Origin: Letharia columbiana
Lineage: Eukaryota; Ascomycota; Lecanoromycetes; Lecanorales; Parmeliaceae
NCBI RefSeq assembly: GCF_014066305.1
Contig: NW_023501053.1
Span: forward strand, 452,501-516,500
Reading direction: 5' to 3'
DNA length: 64,000 nt
Shown here: piece by piece, positions 9,082 through 20,289 of the stretch
Position numbering within the stretch: the first letter of the stretch is position 1
Layout: the number at the start of each line of letters is the position of its first letter
Translations under genes and position numbers: made by a program
Notes under the pieces: model-generated
The model's input: the letters and a program-made list of their open reading frames with translations, nothing else
Told to the model about the DNA's origin: nothing
Database searches by the model: none

Positions 9082-9325
9082 TAATTTATTTATTTATAAT
9101 AAGTTAGTCGATCTAATTAAAAAGCGTAGCGAATTTAAATTTATAATTAACTATATATATAAATTTAAGATTTTTAAGCTTAGCTCTATCTTATTCTATT
9201 ATTAATATATATAATAGAATAAGATAGAATTAAGCTTAAAAATCTTAAATTTATATATATAGCTAATTATAAATTTAAGATTATTACGCCTTTTAATTAA
9301 ATCGATTAAGTTATTACGAGTAAAT
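9082..9325. repeat. Long inverted repeat (hairpin) inside family A copy
   Basis: Two arms of about 115 bp (9082-9195 and 9207-9325) are near-identical inverted copies around a ~10-bp AT centre. The innermost arm includes TTAAGCTTAGCTCTATCTTA and its complement. Copies at 1 kb and 63 kb contain only the right arm, so the left arm is an inverted duplication specific to this copy. Confidence 0.8.
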
Positions 9326-9811
9326 AAATTAATATTCGCAATTATTAAAAAAATATCGCTTATTAAAGTTCGCTCGATAGTCTTAATTAAAAAATAGATG
9401 TATATTATTCGAATTTAGAATAACTTTTTTATTTTCTATTAAACTATAAAACGTAATATAGACTTTTAGATGAAAAAAAAATTCAAAATTTAGTCTTATA
9501 GTTTTTAAAGATAAGGAATTTAAATATCGTCTATTAAAAGTTCGCTTAACAGCTCTAATTAAAAAATAGATATACATTATTTAATTTTAGAATAACTTTT
9601 TTATTTTCTATTAAAATTTTAAGATTTTTCTTTTAAATTATAGAACGTAATATGGGCTTTCAAATAAAAAAAGAATTATTAAATTTAGTCTTATAGATAT
9701 TTAAAGATAAGGAATTCGAATATCGCTTACTAAAGATCGCTTATTAAAATTTACTCGACAGTTCTAATTAAAAAAAAGATTATGAATTTAATTTATAGAC
9801 CTTTACTCGTA

Positions 9812-10290
9812 TATTATAATATAATATATCTATAAAATTATAAAATAAAATAATATATATATAAAATATCTCGATTAGAATTTCTATATTTATAAAATAA
9901 TTCGATTAAGATATATAGAATATATTTATTATTCTTTATTAAGAGAGAGAGAATATAAAATAATTTAATAAAATAATTTAATATAATAATTTATCTTTTT
10001 ACTAATAGTAATAATTAGAATAATAATAATAATTATAAATATTTCTATTCTTCTTCTTAAAATTATAATATAAAAAAATATTTCAAATTTTAAATCTTTA
10101 AATCTTTTAAGAATAAAATTCTATAATTATCTTTATTTATATATTTATTTTAACGTATCAAATAAACTTAATAAACTTTATATTTATTCTTCTCTCAAAT
10201 TCTTTATTACTCTTTTATTTTATTTTATTATAATTTTTTTAAATACTTTAAATCTATCTTTATCTAATAATTAGGTTTTAATATATTAAT
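9812..10290. other. RIP-mutated AT-rich DNA, no gene recognised
   Basis: AT-rich sequence with stops in all frames and almost no CA/TG. No repeat from elsewhere in the window was matched here. Confidence 0.6.
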
Positions 10291-10426
10291 GTTAAGGATT
10301 TAGCGTGCTTTAGGATTTCTTTGGGGGTGCACGGGCGGGGTTTCCGGCAGGTGGCCTTTTTGGCCTTCCGGGCGGGGCTTTTTGGTGGGGTGGCGGTTTT
10401 ACAGCTCTATAGCCTAGTACCTTAAC
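10291..10426. mobile_element. Un-RIPped G-rich islet with short inverted ends
   Basis: A ~136-bp G-rich segment is embedded in AT-rich DNA. It begins GTTAAGG (10291-10297) and ends CCTTAAC (10420-10426), a 7-bp inverted repeat. Inside are strongly G/T-skewed runs such as GGGGGTGCACGGGCGGGG. It may be a tiny DNA-transposon remnant or MITE. Its homopolymer-rich look also fits low-quality consensus at an assembly join. Confidence 0.4.
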
Positions 10427-12227
10427 GAAGGCATCTCCTACTATATTATACCTCCTTTCTATATATATAGTTTAATAGCCTTATTATTCTATTCTACCTT
10501 ATTTATATAATATGCCTCTATACTAGTTCTAAAATTAAACTTATTAATTATTTATAAATAAATTCGCTTTTTAAGTTATTTTAAATCTTTTTATTAAGAT
10601 TAAATTTATTATTACTAATTCTCTCTAATTATAAATTTATTAATTATTTCTTTATATATTATAAATTATTAGCGATATATCTTAATAAATTTATAAATAT
10701 TAAATTTATTAAAGTACTTTTTATAAGCTTATTATCTTCGTTAATATAATTATTATAATTATTAATTAAATTTTTATATAAAGTATTATTAGCTTTTTTA
10801 ATCTAATTCGATATATTAAGATCTTTTTTAAAATTAAATTTAACTTATTTAAATTTATTTTTTTAATATTTTATATAAAGAATTATTATTAGAATATAAA
10901 AATTATTTTTAATAAATGATATTTTTAAATATTATAATATCTTTTAAATATTATAATATCTTTTAATTATTAAGAAATATTATTTATATATAATAACTTT
11001 TATAAGAGAATAAAGAATATTATAAGCTATTTAAGCGATTATAATATATTTAATTTAATTTTTTTCTATTACTTTAGAATTAAAAGATTTATTAAATTAT
11101 TAAAAGAAGTTTTATAAAGATTAGAAATAAGATTATAATTAGAATAATAATTAGAAGAATTTTTTTATATTACTAAAACTAATTATATTTATTCTTATTA
11201 TTTAAATTTTTAATCTTAAATTTAATTATTTAATTAAATATATTTTTATTTAATTAATTTATTCGCTTAACTCTTTATAATTAATTATTAATATTAATAT
11301 CTTAATAATTTTAAAATATTCTTTTAAGCGTTTCTTAATAGATCTTTATTTATAATTACTTTTTAATATTAATTTTTTAATTTTCTTTTTTTTTATATTA
11401 TTATAATTTAAATATAAAAGATAATTTATTTATATACATAGCTTAAATCTAATTAAGTTCGATTATAATAAATAAATAATTTTTTATAAATTATCTTAAG
11501 AGTTTTATAAAGTTCTTATTTTTAAAAAACTCTTTTTATTTTTTATTTTTCGAGTTTTTTATCTATATAATTAATTAAATAATTATAAATATTAAAAATA
11601 TAGTAAATTATAATCTTCTTTTCTTTCTTTATTAATTTTATAAATTTATAAAGAAATCTAATAAATTAAATTAAATATTAAATATCTTAAAAATTTATTA
11701 AAAATTATTTAGATATCTAAACTATAATTTTTATTTATAATTATTTTTTATTATTTACTTTTAAATAGATAATTAATCTATTTTTTAAAAAGGATATAAT
11801 ATTAATATAAAGAAGTAGAGTATAAATTAATATCTAATAAATTAAATTTTAATAAATTTTAATATTCTAAAAAGGTTTAAAAAAATATTTTTCTTAATAT
11901 TACTTTTTTTAGAAAGCTAATATTTATTTAATATTAAAATATCTTTATTTTAAAATTATTTAATTTATAATATAAAAAAGATCTTTTTATATTAATTATT
12001 AATATTAATATATATAGTAATTTTTCGAATTTTAATATAATTAATAATATAATAATAAGAATAATAATAAGAAATATTATATATTTATTAGAGTAATTAA
12101 TAAATAAAATATATTTATTTAAATTTAATTTTTATCTTCTTTATTATCTTAACTTTTTTAAAATTTCTTATTTATTAAAATAACTTTAATATTATTTAAA
12201 TGTTTTTTTAAGATTAATTAAAAAAGG
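10427..12227. other. RIP-mutated AT-rich DNA, no gene recognised
   Basis: Dense stop codons occur in all frames and CA/TG are almost absent. Short near-duplicates exist (ATATTATAATATCTTTTAA twice near 10930-10965). No domain could be read. Confidence 0.6.
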
Positions 12228-12235
12228 CAGCTACT
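12228..12235. repeat. Putative target site duplication, left copy
   Basis: TTAAAAAA directly precedes the element at 12236 and recurs at 13109-13116 directly after it. Eight bp is the hAT-type length. Chance is not negligible in AT-rich DNA. Confidence 0.5.
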
Positions 12236-12300
12236 ACGCGTACAGCCCCTGTCTACTAGGCGTATAGCCCCTACTAGGCGTACAGCCCCTATCAACTAGG
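12236..12300 (+). repeat. Short tandem repeats at left tip of hAT-like element
   Basis: The motif TACTAGGCGTAxAGCCCCT-like recurs about three times (GCGTACAGCCCC, GCGTATAGCCCC, GCGTACAGCCCC) within 12246-12290. The right tip has only one copy, so the left terminus is expanded. Confidence 0.6.
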
Positions 12301-12337
12301 TCAGCCCCCTAATCGGGTTAGCGGCCGCGCGGAAGCT

Positions 12338-12412
12338 AACGGGCACTAACCGAAAATCGTAAAGAACCCGTATAAGCTAACGGATACTAACCGAAAATAG
12401 TAAAGAACCCGC
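12338..12412 (+). repeat. Two ~40-bp tandem copies in left arm, one with RIP-like changes
   Basis: AAGCTAACGGGCACTAACCG...AAAGAACCCG is followed by a second copy in which GGGCAC is GGATAC. The right arm of the element has only one copy, which reads GGGCAC in the same sense. Confidence 0.65.
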
Positions 12413-12622
12413 ATCTAGTGTCTTCGAGATTCTTGCGGAGATGCTTGGTGGTAGCAGGGCAAGCCTCCCTTCTCTCCCTGTAGATTTATAACATCGGACG
12501 GTTTCAATTCGTCGATTAGTGAGGTCTTTGCGATAGCTGATTGACTGGCTACCCTCTCTCTTGCTACTAAAAATACGCCCATCATACTCAAATGTCTACT
12601 ACCTATCGGCCAGCTGATCTTC

Positions 12623-12958
12623 CTACATCTGAAACGTATTGAATATAGCCTCGTTACCCTGCATGTAGGCCTGTGTTGTACCACCTCGCTGTCCTCGTGT
12701 AGCACCACCTCGCTGTCCTCCTCTTGTAGCCTGTCCAGCCTGCCCACCTCTTGTAGCCTGTCCAGCCTGCCCACCTCGCCGCCCTCCTCGTGTAATGCCT
12801 AGTCGTCGGGGTGGCTGCTGCAGCGGTCGCAAACCCCCGCTGTGACGCTTGCAAAGTAGAGGTAGGTGTAGAGGTAGGTGTAGGTATACGCTCTGATCCT
12901 TGCCTATTGAGCGAGGGATGTAGGCGGGCGGTGGGGTGGGAGTTGGTTCTACTACCAT
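12623..12958 (-). CDS. Small RGG/proline-rich ORF inside the TIR element
   Basis: The 111-residue frame begins MVVEPTPTPPP, has Pro/Leu-rich sequence, and then a run of RGG and GQAGQATRGG repeats (about 71-100) caused by tandem DNA repeats at 12690-12790. I do not recognise a family. A second overlapping minus-strand frame continues to 12415 (it contains SRHLSMMGVFLVARERVAS), so a frameshift or intron near 12630-12670 could join them. Repetitive DNA can create long frames by chance. It is listed because it is the only long open frame outside the gene island in DNA that is not RIP-mutated. Confidence 0.25.
   Translation of the reverse strand: MVVEPTPTPPPAYIPRSIGKDQSVYLHLPLHLPLLCKRHSGGLRPLQQPPRRLGITRGGRRGGQAGQATRGGQAGQATRGGQRGGATRGQRGGTTQAYMQGNEAIFNTFQM
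12687..12783. repeat. Tandem repeats inside the TIR element
   Basis: Two overlapping short families occur: CACCTCGCTGTCCTC twice, and TCTTGTAGCCTGTCCAGCCT with CTGCCCACC, a ~27-bp unit, twice. On the minus strand they encode RGGQ and AGQATRGG repeats. Confidence 0.7.
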
Positions 12959-13108
12959 TCCTACTGTGAAGGCATTCGACTCGAAGACACTAGATGCGGG
13001 TTCTTTACCATTTTCGGTTAGTGCCCGTTAGCTTCCGCGCGGCCGCTAACCCGATTAGGGGGGCTTACGCCTAGTAGTGGTTCTGGGTGGGGCTGTCGCG
13101 TGTGCTCC

Positions 13109-13116
13109 TTAAAAAA
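13109..13116. repeat. Putative target site duplication, right copy
   Basis: TTAAAAAA directly follows the right end of the 873-bp element and matches 12228-12235. Confidence 0.5.
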
Positions 13117-15833
13117 TATATATTATATAAAAAATATATTATAAATTATTTAAAAATTTAATTTTTTTAATATTAAGCAAATTATTTATTACGAAAATAA
13201 AAACATAAATAATTAAATCTTTAAAAAGTATATTATTATTATTATTATTATTAATTAATATATTTATCTTCGATATATTTAAAGTTTATAAAAATCTTAT
13301 ACTATTACTAATTAATATTAATAAAAAATAAAAAATTTATTAATTAATAATATTAAAGAGATTTTAATATTATTAATTAATAAATTTTTTTTTACTTTTT
13401 TTATTAATTAATTACTTTATAGTAAGTATCGATTTTAATTATATATTAAAATTAAAATTAGAATAAAATTATAATATTTTAGAATTATTAATAATTATAA
13501 ATAAAATATTTATATTAATAATTTAATAATAAATTATTTTAGAAAATCTTAGTATATAAGCTTTCGATTTTCTAATATTATAAGAGAATTTTAATATTAT
13601 TCTTTTTAAAGTAAATAATAAATTAAATTTTTTATTTATTATTTTATTTATTAATAATTTATATTATCTAATTTAAAAATATATCTAATTTTAATAATTA
13701 TTAATTAGACTCATTTATTATAAAGTACTTAAATTAAATTTCTTAATATATTTTTTAAACTTAATATATACTATTATATTACTTATTAAAAGAGTAAAAG
13801 TACTCGAAGCGAATTAAGAGACTCGCTTATGTCGCTTATTAGACTATAAGTTACGTAGCTAGAGCGAGTATTTAATATACTTAATAAAGTTTTAAATACT
13901 TATAAATCTTCTTTTCTCTTCTTCTTTTTTTAGTTATTAGTTTATCTAGTAATTAATCTATTTATTCTATTAACTATATATCTAGATCTCGTAATTATAT
14001 AGCTACTACGTAGTTTTATTAAAAGAGATCTTACTATTTTATACTTATTTTATAATCTATAAATAAAGAAATAAAAATCTTATTATAATAATAATAGATA
14101 ATGTATATATATTAAATTATAGTTATTTTTAAGATTTTCTAATTTTTAAATTTTAATAAATAAATTAATAGTCGCTATTAGATTTAGATTAATTCTATAT
14201 AATTTATCTTATCTTTATTTATTATCTTTATTTTTTATTTCTTATTATTAATATTAAAAATAAAATAAAAATATATTTTTATTTTTATATTAAAATATAT
14301 TTATTAATATCTTATATTAAATATTATTAATTAAAAAAATCAAATTTATATTAAATAAAGATTTAAATAATATTTTAAAATTAAGATATTTAAAGAAAAA
14401 TTAAAAGAGATATATTAATAAAAAAAAAATTTAAAAAAAGATAAGATTAATATTTAATATATAAATTTTGTTTTTTTATTATAATAGAAATTTATATTAT
14501 TTTAGTTATATATTATTATATTATTTTTAATATTTTAATTAGAGATTAATTCTTTCTAATTAATATTATAATTAATAATTATATATTTAAAAATATATAA
14601 TAATATTAATAAAGAATTAATATTTAATTTGATTAATTTAAAACTCTATTTGAATCTAACTATTAACGCTTTTCTATTTAATATAATATATATTTAATTT
14701 ACTTTAATACTATTTATTTATTATTATATTATTCTAAATAATAGAATTAAGAATTAATTTTTTTAATTAATATTCTAATTATTAGCTATATTAATAAGAG
14801 AATATTTTAATATTTTAAAATTATTAAATTAATTTTATTAAATATTAATATAGAATTAAAATTTAATTTAAATATTTAAATATTTTAATTAATTAAACTA
14901 GTTATTATCTATATCTCTTATATATAAAAATTAAATTTTTTATTATATTAAGATTATTTTTAGATTTTAAAATCTTTCTCTTATTAATATATCTCTCTTT
15001 TATTTAAATAATATTATAATATCTTTTACTTAAATATTAAATTATTAAAATATTATATTCTTTATTTTTAATTTAAAAATCTTATCTTTAAATTAATATT
15101 TTGAATTTTATAAAAATAATAATAAATTTATTATAGATAAAGATAAAAAAGAAATAATATTTTCTTTTATTTTTAAAGTAGAAAAAGAGGAAGAAGTAAA
15201 TTAATTAATTATAAGCTATAAATAACTTAATATTTAAAAATTATAAAATTATAAAATTATAATATTAGAATAAAGAGGGTTTTTTTATAATTAATAAATA
15301 TAAAATTAAATAGAAATTAATTAAATTAATAAGATTATCTTTAATAAATATATCGCGTATATAAAGAATATTAAAATATATAAAATATAAGAGAAGGTAT
15401 ATATATATAGTTATAAATATTTAAAATATATTTAAAATATAAAAAGAAGCGCTTATATATAGCTTTATAATATATATTAATAAAAAAAAATTAACTTCTT
15501 TTTTTAATTAATATTTATATTTATTTTATTTTTAAATAATAATTTATTTTAATAAAATTTTAATTATATAATATTAATTAATTTAATAATAAATATTTAA
15601 TATTATTCTTTTTTAATTTACTCTCTTTCTTTTTAAAAATTCTTTTTATTATTATAATATTTATATTATAATATATTTATTTATTATAATACTATCTATA
15701 TTTAGAGAAAATAAAATAATTATATTTATATTTTATAATTAAATTAAATTAATAATATTATTTTTATAATATAAATATATATTTAATAGCGATATATCTT
15801 TTAATATAGTAATTAATTATAATATTAGTTATA
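13117..15833. other. RIP-mutated AT-rich DNA, no gene recognised
   Basis: Stops occur in every frame and CA/TG are nearly absent. An ATT triplet run lies near 13232-13250. A slightly less mutated patch at about 13795-13865 keeps several CG and one TG. No protein domain could be read. Confidence 0.6.
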
Positions 15834-16140
15834 ACGAGTAAAGGCCTATGATTAAATTCTAGTTTTTTTAATTAGGGCCTGTGGGCTATCGGTATGGTGG
15901 CGTTTGGTGGGAACTTTGGTGGGATTTGGTGGGTATTTGATTCCTTGGCTTTAATGATGATAAGACAAATTTTTAAATTTTAAATTTGAAGCCCAATAGC
16001 GTTTCATTAAAAAAAAAATTAAATTTTAATAGAAACAAAAGTTATTACATTGTGATGTACACTTAATTTGAGGGGGGGCGGGGGGTTTTGGTTGTTTTTT
16101 CCCGCGGGTGGGGGCCCTGTTTGGCGCTTGGTTTGTTATA
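15834..16140 (+). mobile_element. Family A left-end fragment, G-rich and hardly RIP-mutated
   Basis: It starts CGAGTAAAGGCCTATGATT, matching the left terminus at 6682. It follows the same order of blocks as 6682-6900: TTTTTTAATTAGGGC, GAACTTTGGTG motifs, ATTTGATTCCTTGGCTTTAAT, then a GAAAC-AAAAGTTATT block. Many TG remain, including GTTATTACATTGTGATG where the 6682 copy has lost them. Several motifs are shortened (GGTGGG where the family has GGTGAGCG). From about 16071 the sequence becomes G-homopolymer-rich and then breaks off into AT-rich DNA. No right end was found nearby, so it is a truncated copy or an assembly-disturbed end. Confidence 0.6.
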
Positions 16141-16497
16141 TATTATGATATATTAATATATAATATTATTATTTATTAAAGTTATTAATTTAATAATTAC
16201 GAAAATTTAGAAATTTTCTAATAATTTATAAATTATTAATTTAAATTAATTTAAATTATTAAAATAAAATAAAAATAAAACTTTATAAAGATAAAGATTA
16301 GAAGATTATATATAAAATTTAAAACTTATAATTATAAATAAGAAAAGTATATAATTATATTAATTATATATATTTAAATTAATTATTAAATCAATTATAT
16401 AAATTAATAAATTTAATTATTTTTTAAATTATATTTATTTAGATAATAAAGAAGATTTTAATTTATATAATTTTAAATTTAATTAATTTATATTAAG
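16141..16497. other. RIP-mutated AT-rich DNA, no gene recognised
   Basis: AT-rich with stops throughout; nothing recognised. Confidence 0.55.
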
Positions 16498-16926
16498 GTA
16501 ACGTAAGATCCTTAAAAGTCTTATTTCTAAGAAAGACGTTTTCTGAGAAGAACGCTTAAGTAATAATAAAGATAATTCTTCTTCTATAGAATCTAGTTAT
16601 TTAAATATATTTCATATATTAAGTTATATTAAGCTATTAATTACTAGCTTCTATCTACTAAGTATAATTTATAATATATATTAATAAAAAGGAAAAAAGA
16701 TAGCGTCCTCGCTATAAATAAAGAAACTTATTTTTATCTTTCTTTTATATATAAAGAAATTTATTTCTTTTCTTCCTTTCTATAGTAGAGAAAGTTAAAG
16801 TAAAATATAAATTTTCTCTCTTTCTATAATAAGATTCTATTTTTATAGAAGAAACCCCTTTTTACCAAAAATAATCTTTCTCGAAAAACGTTTTATTAAG
16901 TAAAAAATCGTACGCTACGATAGATA
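16498..16926. mobile_element. Possible MITE with degenerate inverted ends
   Basis: The left part (GGTAACGTAAGAT, then GACGTTTTCTGAGAAG) resembles the reverse complement of the right part (CGTAGCGTACGATT, then AACGTTTTTCGAGAAAG). The ~430 bp between holds A/T-rich direct repeats (CTTTCTATA... twice near 16776-16826). Ends are imprecise and no target duplication was settled. Confidence 0.3.
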
Positions 16927-19829
16927 GTAGAAGAATTTAATAGTAAAATAATCGATAATATAAATAAAAGCGAATTTATAAGAATCGTTTAAATTAATAA
17001 TAGAAAAGTCTTTTAAGAATAATCTAGCTTTCTAGTAGTAGTAGTTTAATTCTTAATAGCGTTAACTTTAGAAGATTTCTTAATTAATACTACGCTTAAT
17101 AGAGTAAGTGCTTTCTTAATTAATACTTTTATAGCTTTCTTTTTTTAACGAGTTTTTATAAAATTAATAAAAATTCGAGCGTTATATTTTACTATAAGAT
17201 TCTTTACTCTTGAGAGAGTATATAATAAATACTAAGCGTTATACTTTTTATTACTATCTTTTTAATATATTAGATATTTAATATTTCTTTTAATTTCTTA
17301 TCTATTACTTAGTCTCTTAATTTTAAATAATAGAAATTTAATAATAAGATTTAAATCTATTTGATTTTCCTTTTTTTTATTACTAATTATAACGAATATA
17401 ATTTTCTATAATAGAAAACTTTAAATTAATTTAAAGTAGATTTTAATTAGATTATAAATATTATAAACTAAATATATATAATATCTAAAAGATCTAGTTA
17501 ATAAGTAAGATTTTCGATTTTTTTTAATATTTTAAAAAGTTTAACTATCTAATTAGAAAGTTTAAAATTAATATTAGAAATAAAATAGTTATAATATAAT
17601 CTTAGATAAATTAATAATTTCTTATAAAGATTAATAGCTTTATAGCTATTATTATAGCGAGTTTTTATTATAATATTAATAAAAGTAATAATATTATTAA
17701 TCTTTTTTTTTTAATAAAATATAGTTAATTAAGATTCTCTAATAATAAGTCTATAAGTAATCTTAGAGTATCTCTTATTCGAAATTTATAAGTAATTTTA
17801 TTTAATATAAATCTTATTAATATAATTGAATTATTAAGATATATTTAAAAAAATAAAAAAATACTTAACTAGTCGTTTATATTAATAATAAAATAAAATT
17901 ATAAAATAATCTCGATAATCTAATTTATTCTTTTTAATTATTTATCTATCTAAGAGTAATAAATAATCGAAATTACTATAATAATTTCTAATTTCTTAAA
18001 AATAGTTTTTTAAAAGATATTTATAAATTTAATATTATAATTATTAATTATAGTAATAGAAATACTTTAATTATAAGATATCAGAGTAATAATTAAATTA
18101 TCCGCTTAATTAATAATAATCTATTTATTAAATTCTAATATAAGAAGTTTTCTTTTAGAGAATTTATAAGTTACGATAAAAAGTATATTCTTATCTTCTT
18201 AGAAAAAAAGTGCGATAATAAAATTTATTACTATAATATAAAAAGAAATTAGCGATATAGAAATTAAATTAAACTTGTTATAAATAAGATATTATTTAAT
18301 TTAATTAAGTTAATACTTAGGATAGTACTTTAAATAAGTTTAAAGATATTTTAATAAGCCTTTAATATAAATTAATAGCGAGATTCTAGTATAAATAATA
18401 TAAAAATTAATATAAAAATTCTAATTATATATTAGCTGGAAAACTTCTTATTATATAAATTTAAAGATATAAAATCTTTATTTATTAATATAATTAATCG
18501 TAATATTATAAATAAAATTATTATATTTTTCAAAAATAAAGTTTTTTAAAAGATTAGACTCGGGTTATTTAAGTAAATTAAAAATCTTAATTTATTAAAA
18601 ATTCTTATTATAAAGGTACCTCGATAAAGTGTTTCTTAAAGTTGTTATTTATTTTTATTAAAGTTATATAATAGATTAAGATTTTTTCGAGTAATACTAT
18701 TTATTTATTTAGTTTTAAAATACTTTTATAAAAACTTTTTAATACTACTTACTTTTCTTCGAAATTTATATCTACTTAAAATTTAGATAGTATATTAATT
18801 ATAATATTTAATTTATTAATCTTATAATATATAATAAGATTAAATCTTAATAAGTATTAAGAAATATAAATTAACTAAAGATTTAATTTATTAGTAGAAG
18901 AAGTAGAAAGCGTAATTTATCGAGTAATTTAAATTATAATAGAATAATAAATATAAATTACTATTAATAATACTTCTAATACTTTAATTAGATATTTAAT
19001 TTTATAAACTATTTAAATTATAATAATAATCTTAAATTTTATAAATTAGTAATTATATTTTATAGTATTAATTAATTTATTTAGAAATATTATAATTTAT
19101 ATATCTTCTCTAATAAAAATAGAGATTTTCTTTTTTTCTTATATATAATAAACTATAATAATAAGATTTTATAGTTTAAAAATATCGATATTAATATATA
19201 ATTTTTATTTTTAATTAAAATATATTAGAAAGAAGAGCGAGCGAAAAGTATTCTATTAAATTCTAAAAAACAGATTTTTTTTTAAGTTAATTTATAATAT
19301 AATTATATAAAAATTCGCTTATATATAAGTTCGATAAATTACTTCTTAGAATTAATAGTAGTAAATATAATAGTTACTTTAAATTAATTTAAAAAAAAAG
19401 TCGATTTAACTATTATTATTTAAATAATAATTTTTTTATTTTTATAATAACTAAGTATACTATATATAGCGAGAAATCGAGTTTCTTAATTATTTTATTA
19501 AGTTAAAAAAGATTTCTAAGTTATAAAGACTTAATAAAAATCGAAGTATAATAATTATCTTAATCTTTTCTTCTACTATAGATATATTAAGGAAAATAAT
19601 ATATTATTCTAATAGTATTATTAAAAGAAATTTTAAAAAGGATTTCGTTAATATTAAAAAAGTATATTTCTCTTATAATAGCTAAAATAATTATCGAAAA
19701 TAGAATTTATATTTCTAAAAGATTCTATTAAAGATAATAATATTATTTATAAAAATATATATAAAAGTATAAAGTAAACGTAGTAGGGTATTAGTCTAGT
19801 ATTATATATATAATTAAAACCTCTTATAT
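16927..19829. other. RIP-mutated AT-rich DNA, no gene recognised
   Basis: Stops are frequent in all frames. A patch near 18600-18640 (GGTACCTCGATAAAGTG) keeps TG and is less mutated. Probably old transposon sequence; no domain was identified. Confidence 0.55.
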
Positions 19830-20013
19830 TTTATAAGTATTGTATTAAATTCTTTTTAATCGCGATAATTAATAATAGTAAATTTTATTAAAAGTAGTAG
19901 ATAAAATACTTAGTTGATTAGATCTAATTATAGAGAGTATTATAAATATATATATCGTTAAGTCTCGATAAATCTTTCTCGCCTTAACTAACCTTTCAAT
20001 TCAATTAGATAAT
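19830..20013 (+). repeat. LTR-like direct repeat O, left copy
   Basis: About 180 bp match 44880-45053 in the same orientation. The block from TATTAAAAGTAGTAGATAAA (19886) to AACCTTTCAATT is highly similar, with differences that are mostly C/T and G/A. Two same-orientation copies 25 kb apart enclose two other LTR pairs, fitting an outer retrotransposon split by nested insertions. Exact ends are uncertain. Confidence 0.6.
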
Positions 20014-20289
20014 ACATTTCGATACTTCCACATACTCGAAATATAGCTCGAATTAAATAAGTAGAAAAACGAAAAAATACCCCTATTCTTCTATCTCTCT
20101 CATTTAAGTAAATAATCATATTCGAACGCCGGGTAGCAAAGGTAAAGAGGGTATATGCATAGGAAAATTCCATCCACCTTATATAAAAATTCCATTTTTT
20201 TTTTTTTTTTTTTATCAAAAAGCGGTTTTTTGAAAATTTTATTTTTAGTGTACTTAATATATACTAAAAATCGATTAATTAAAGGTCGA
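20014..20289. other. Less RIP-mutated patch with 20+ nt poly-T
   Basis: The segment keeps CA/TG (for example TATGCATAGGAAAATTCCATCC) and an uninterrupted T run at about 20195-20215. Near 20125-20135 ATTCGAACGCC loosely resembles a Pol III B box. Short open frames on both strands here look like chance. It could be a retroposed poly-A tail on the minus strand. Confidence 0.35.

Larger units (their letters stand above)
6682..9809 (+). mobile_element. Family A Tc1/mariner-like DNA transposon, RIP-mutated full copy
   Basis: The 3128-bp element is bounded by terminal inverted repeats: CGAGTAAAGGCCTATAAATT at the left and its near-perfect reverse complement at the right (one mismatch in 20). TA lies on both outer edges (6680-6681 and 9810-9811), as expected for Tc1/mariner/pogo insertion. 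Subterminal regions carry ~220-bp internal repeats rich in GAGCGAACTTTG motifs at both ends. The interior matches the copy at about 60.5-63.4 kb. No intact frame survives. Remnants at about 8060-8250 look like a Tc1-type DDE transposase, but the match is by eye only. Confidence 0.8.
12236..13108. mobile_element. 873-bp un-RIPped TIR element, probably non-autonomous hAT-like
   Basis: The element contrasts sharply with its AT-rich surroundings and is full of CA and TG. Left and right ends are inverted repeats: extreme ends GGCAGCTACTACGCG and (reverse complement) GGAGCACACGCG, both continuing to ACAGCCCC. Then a near-perfect ~55-bp arm (12302-12357 versus about 13010-13064) contains GCGGCCGCGCGG, and an inner arm (12402-12428 versus 12980-13007) contains GCATCTAGTGTCTTCGAG. 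Flanking TTAAAAAA copies give an 8-bp duplication. No transposase is present. The inner ~550 bp is unique, with a possible small ORF. It apparently inserted after RIP of the flanks, or escaped RIP because it is short or single-copy. Confidence 0.75.

Noticed and set aside
8752..9577. Two short minus-strand frames (63 and 64 residues) in AT-rich DNA
   Set aside because: They are Ile/Leu/Tyr/Asn-rich chance frames inside a decayed transposon, lying across its interior and its subterminal repeats.
12302..13064. Telomere-like or subtelomeric sequence because of CTAACCCGATTAGGG in the arms
   Set aside because: Only a single CTAACCC/TTAGGG pair per arm and no tandem telomere array; the inverted-arm layout fits a transposon.
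20120..20220. tRNA-derived SINE
   Set aside because: A loose B-box-like match and a poly-T tract exist, but no A box at proper distance and no tRNA-like fold could be drawn.
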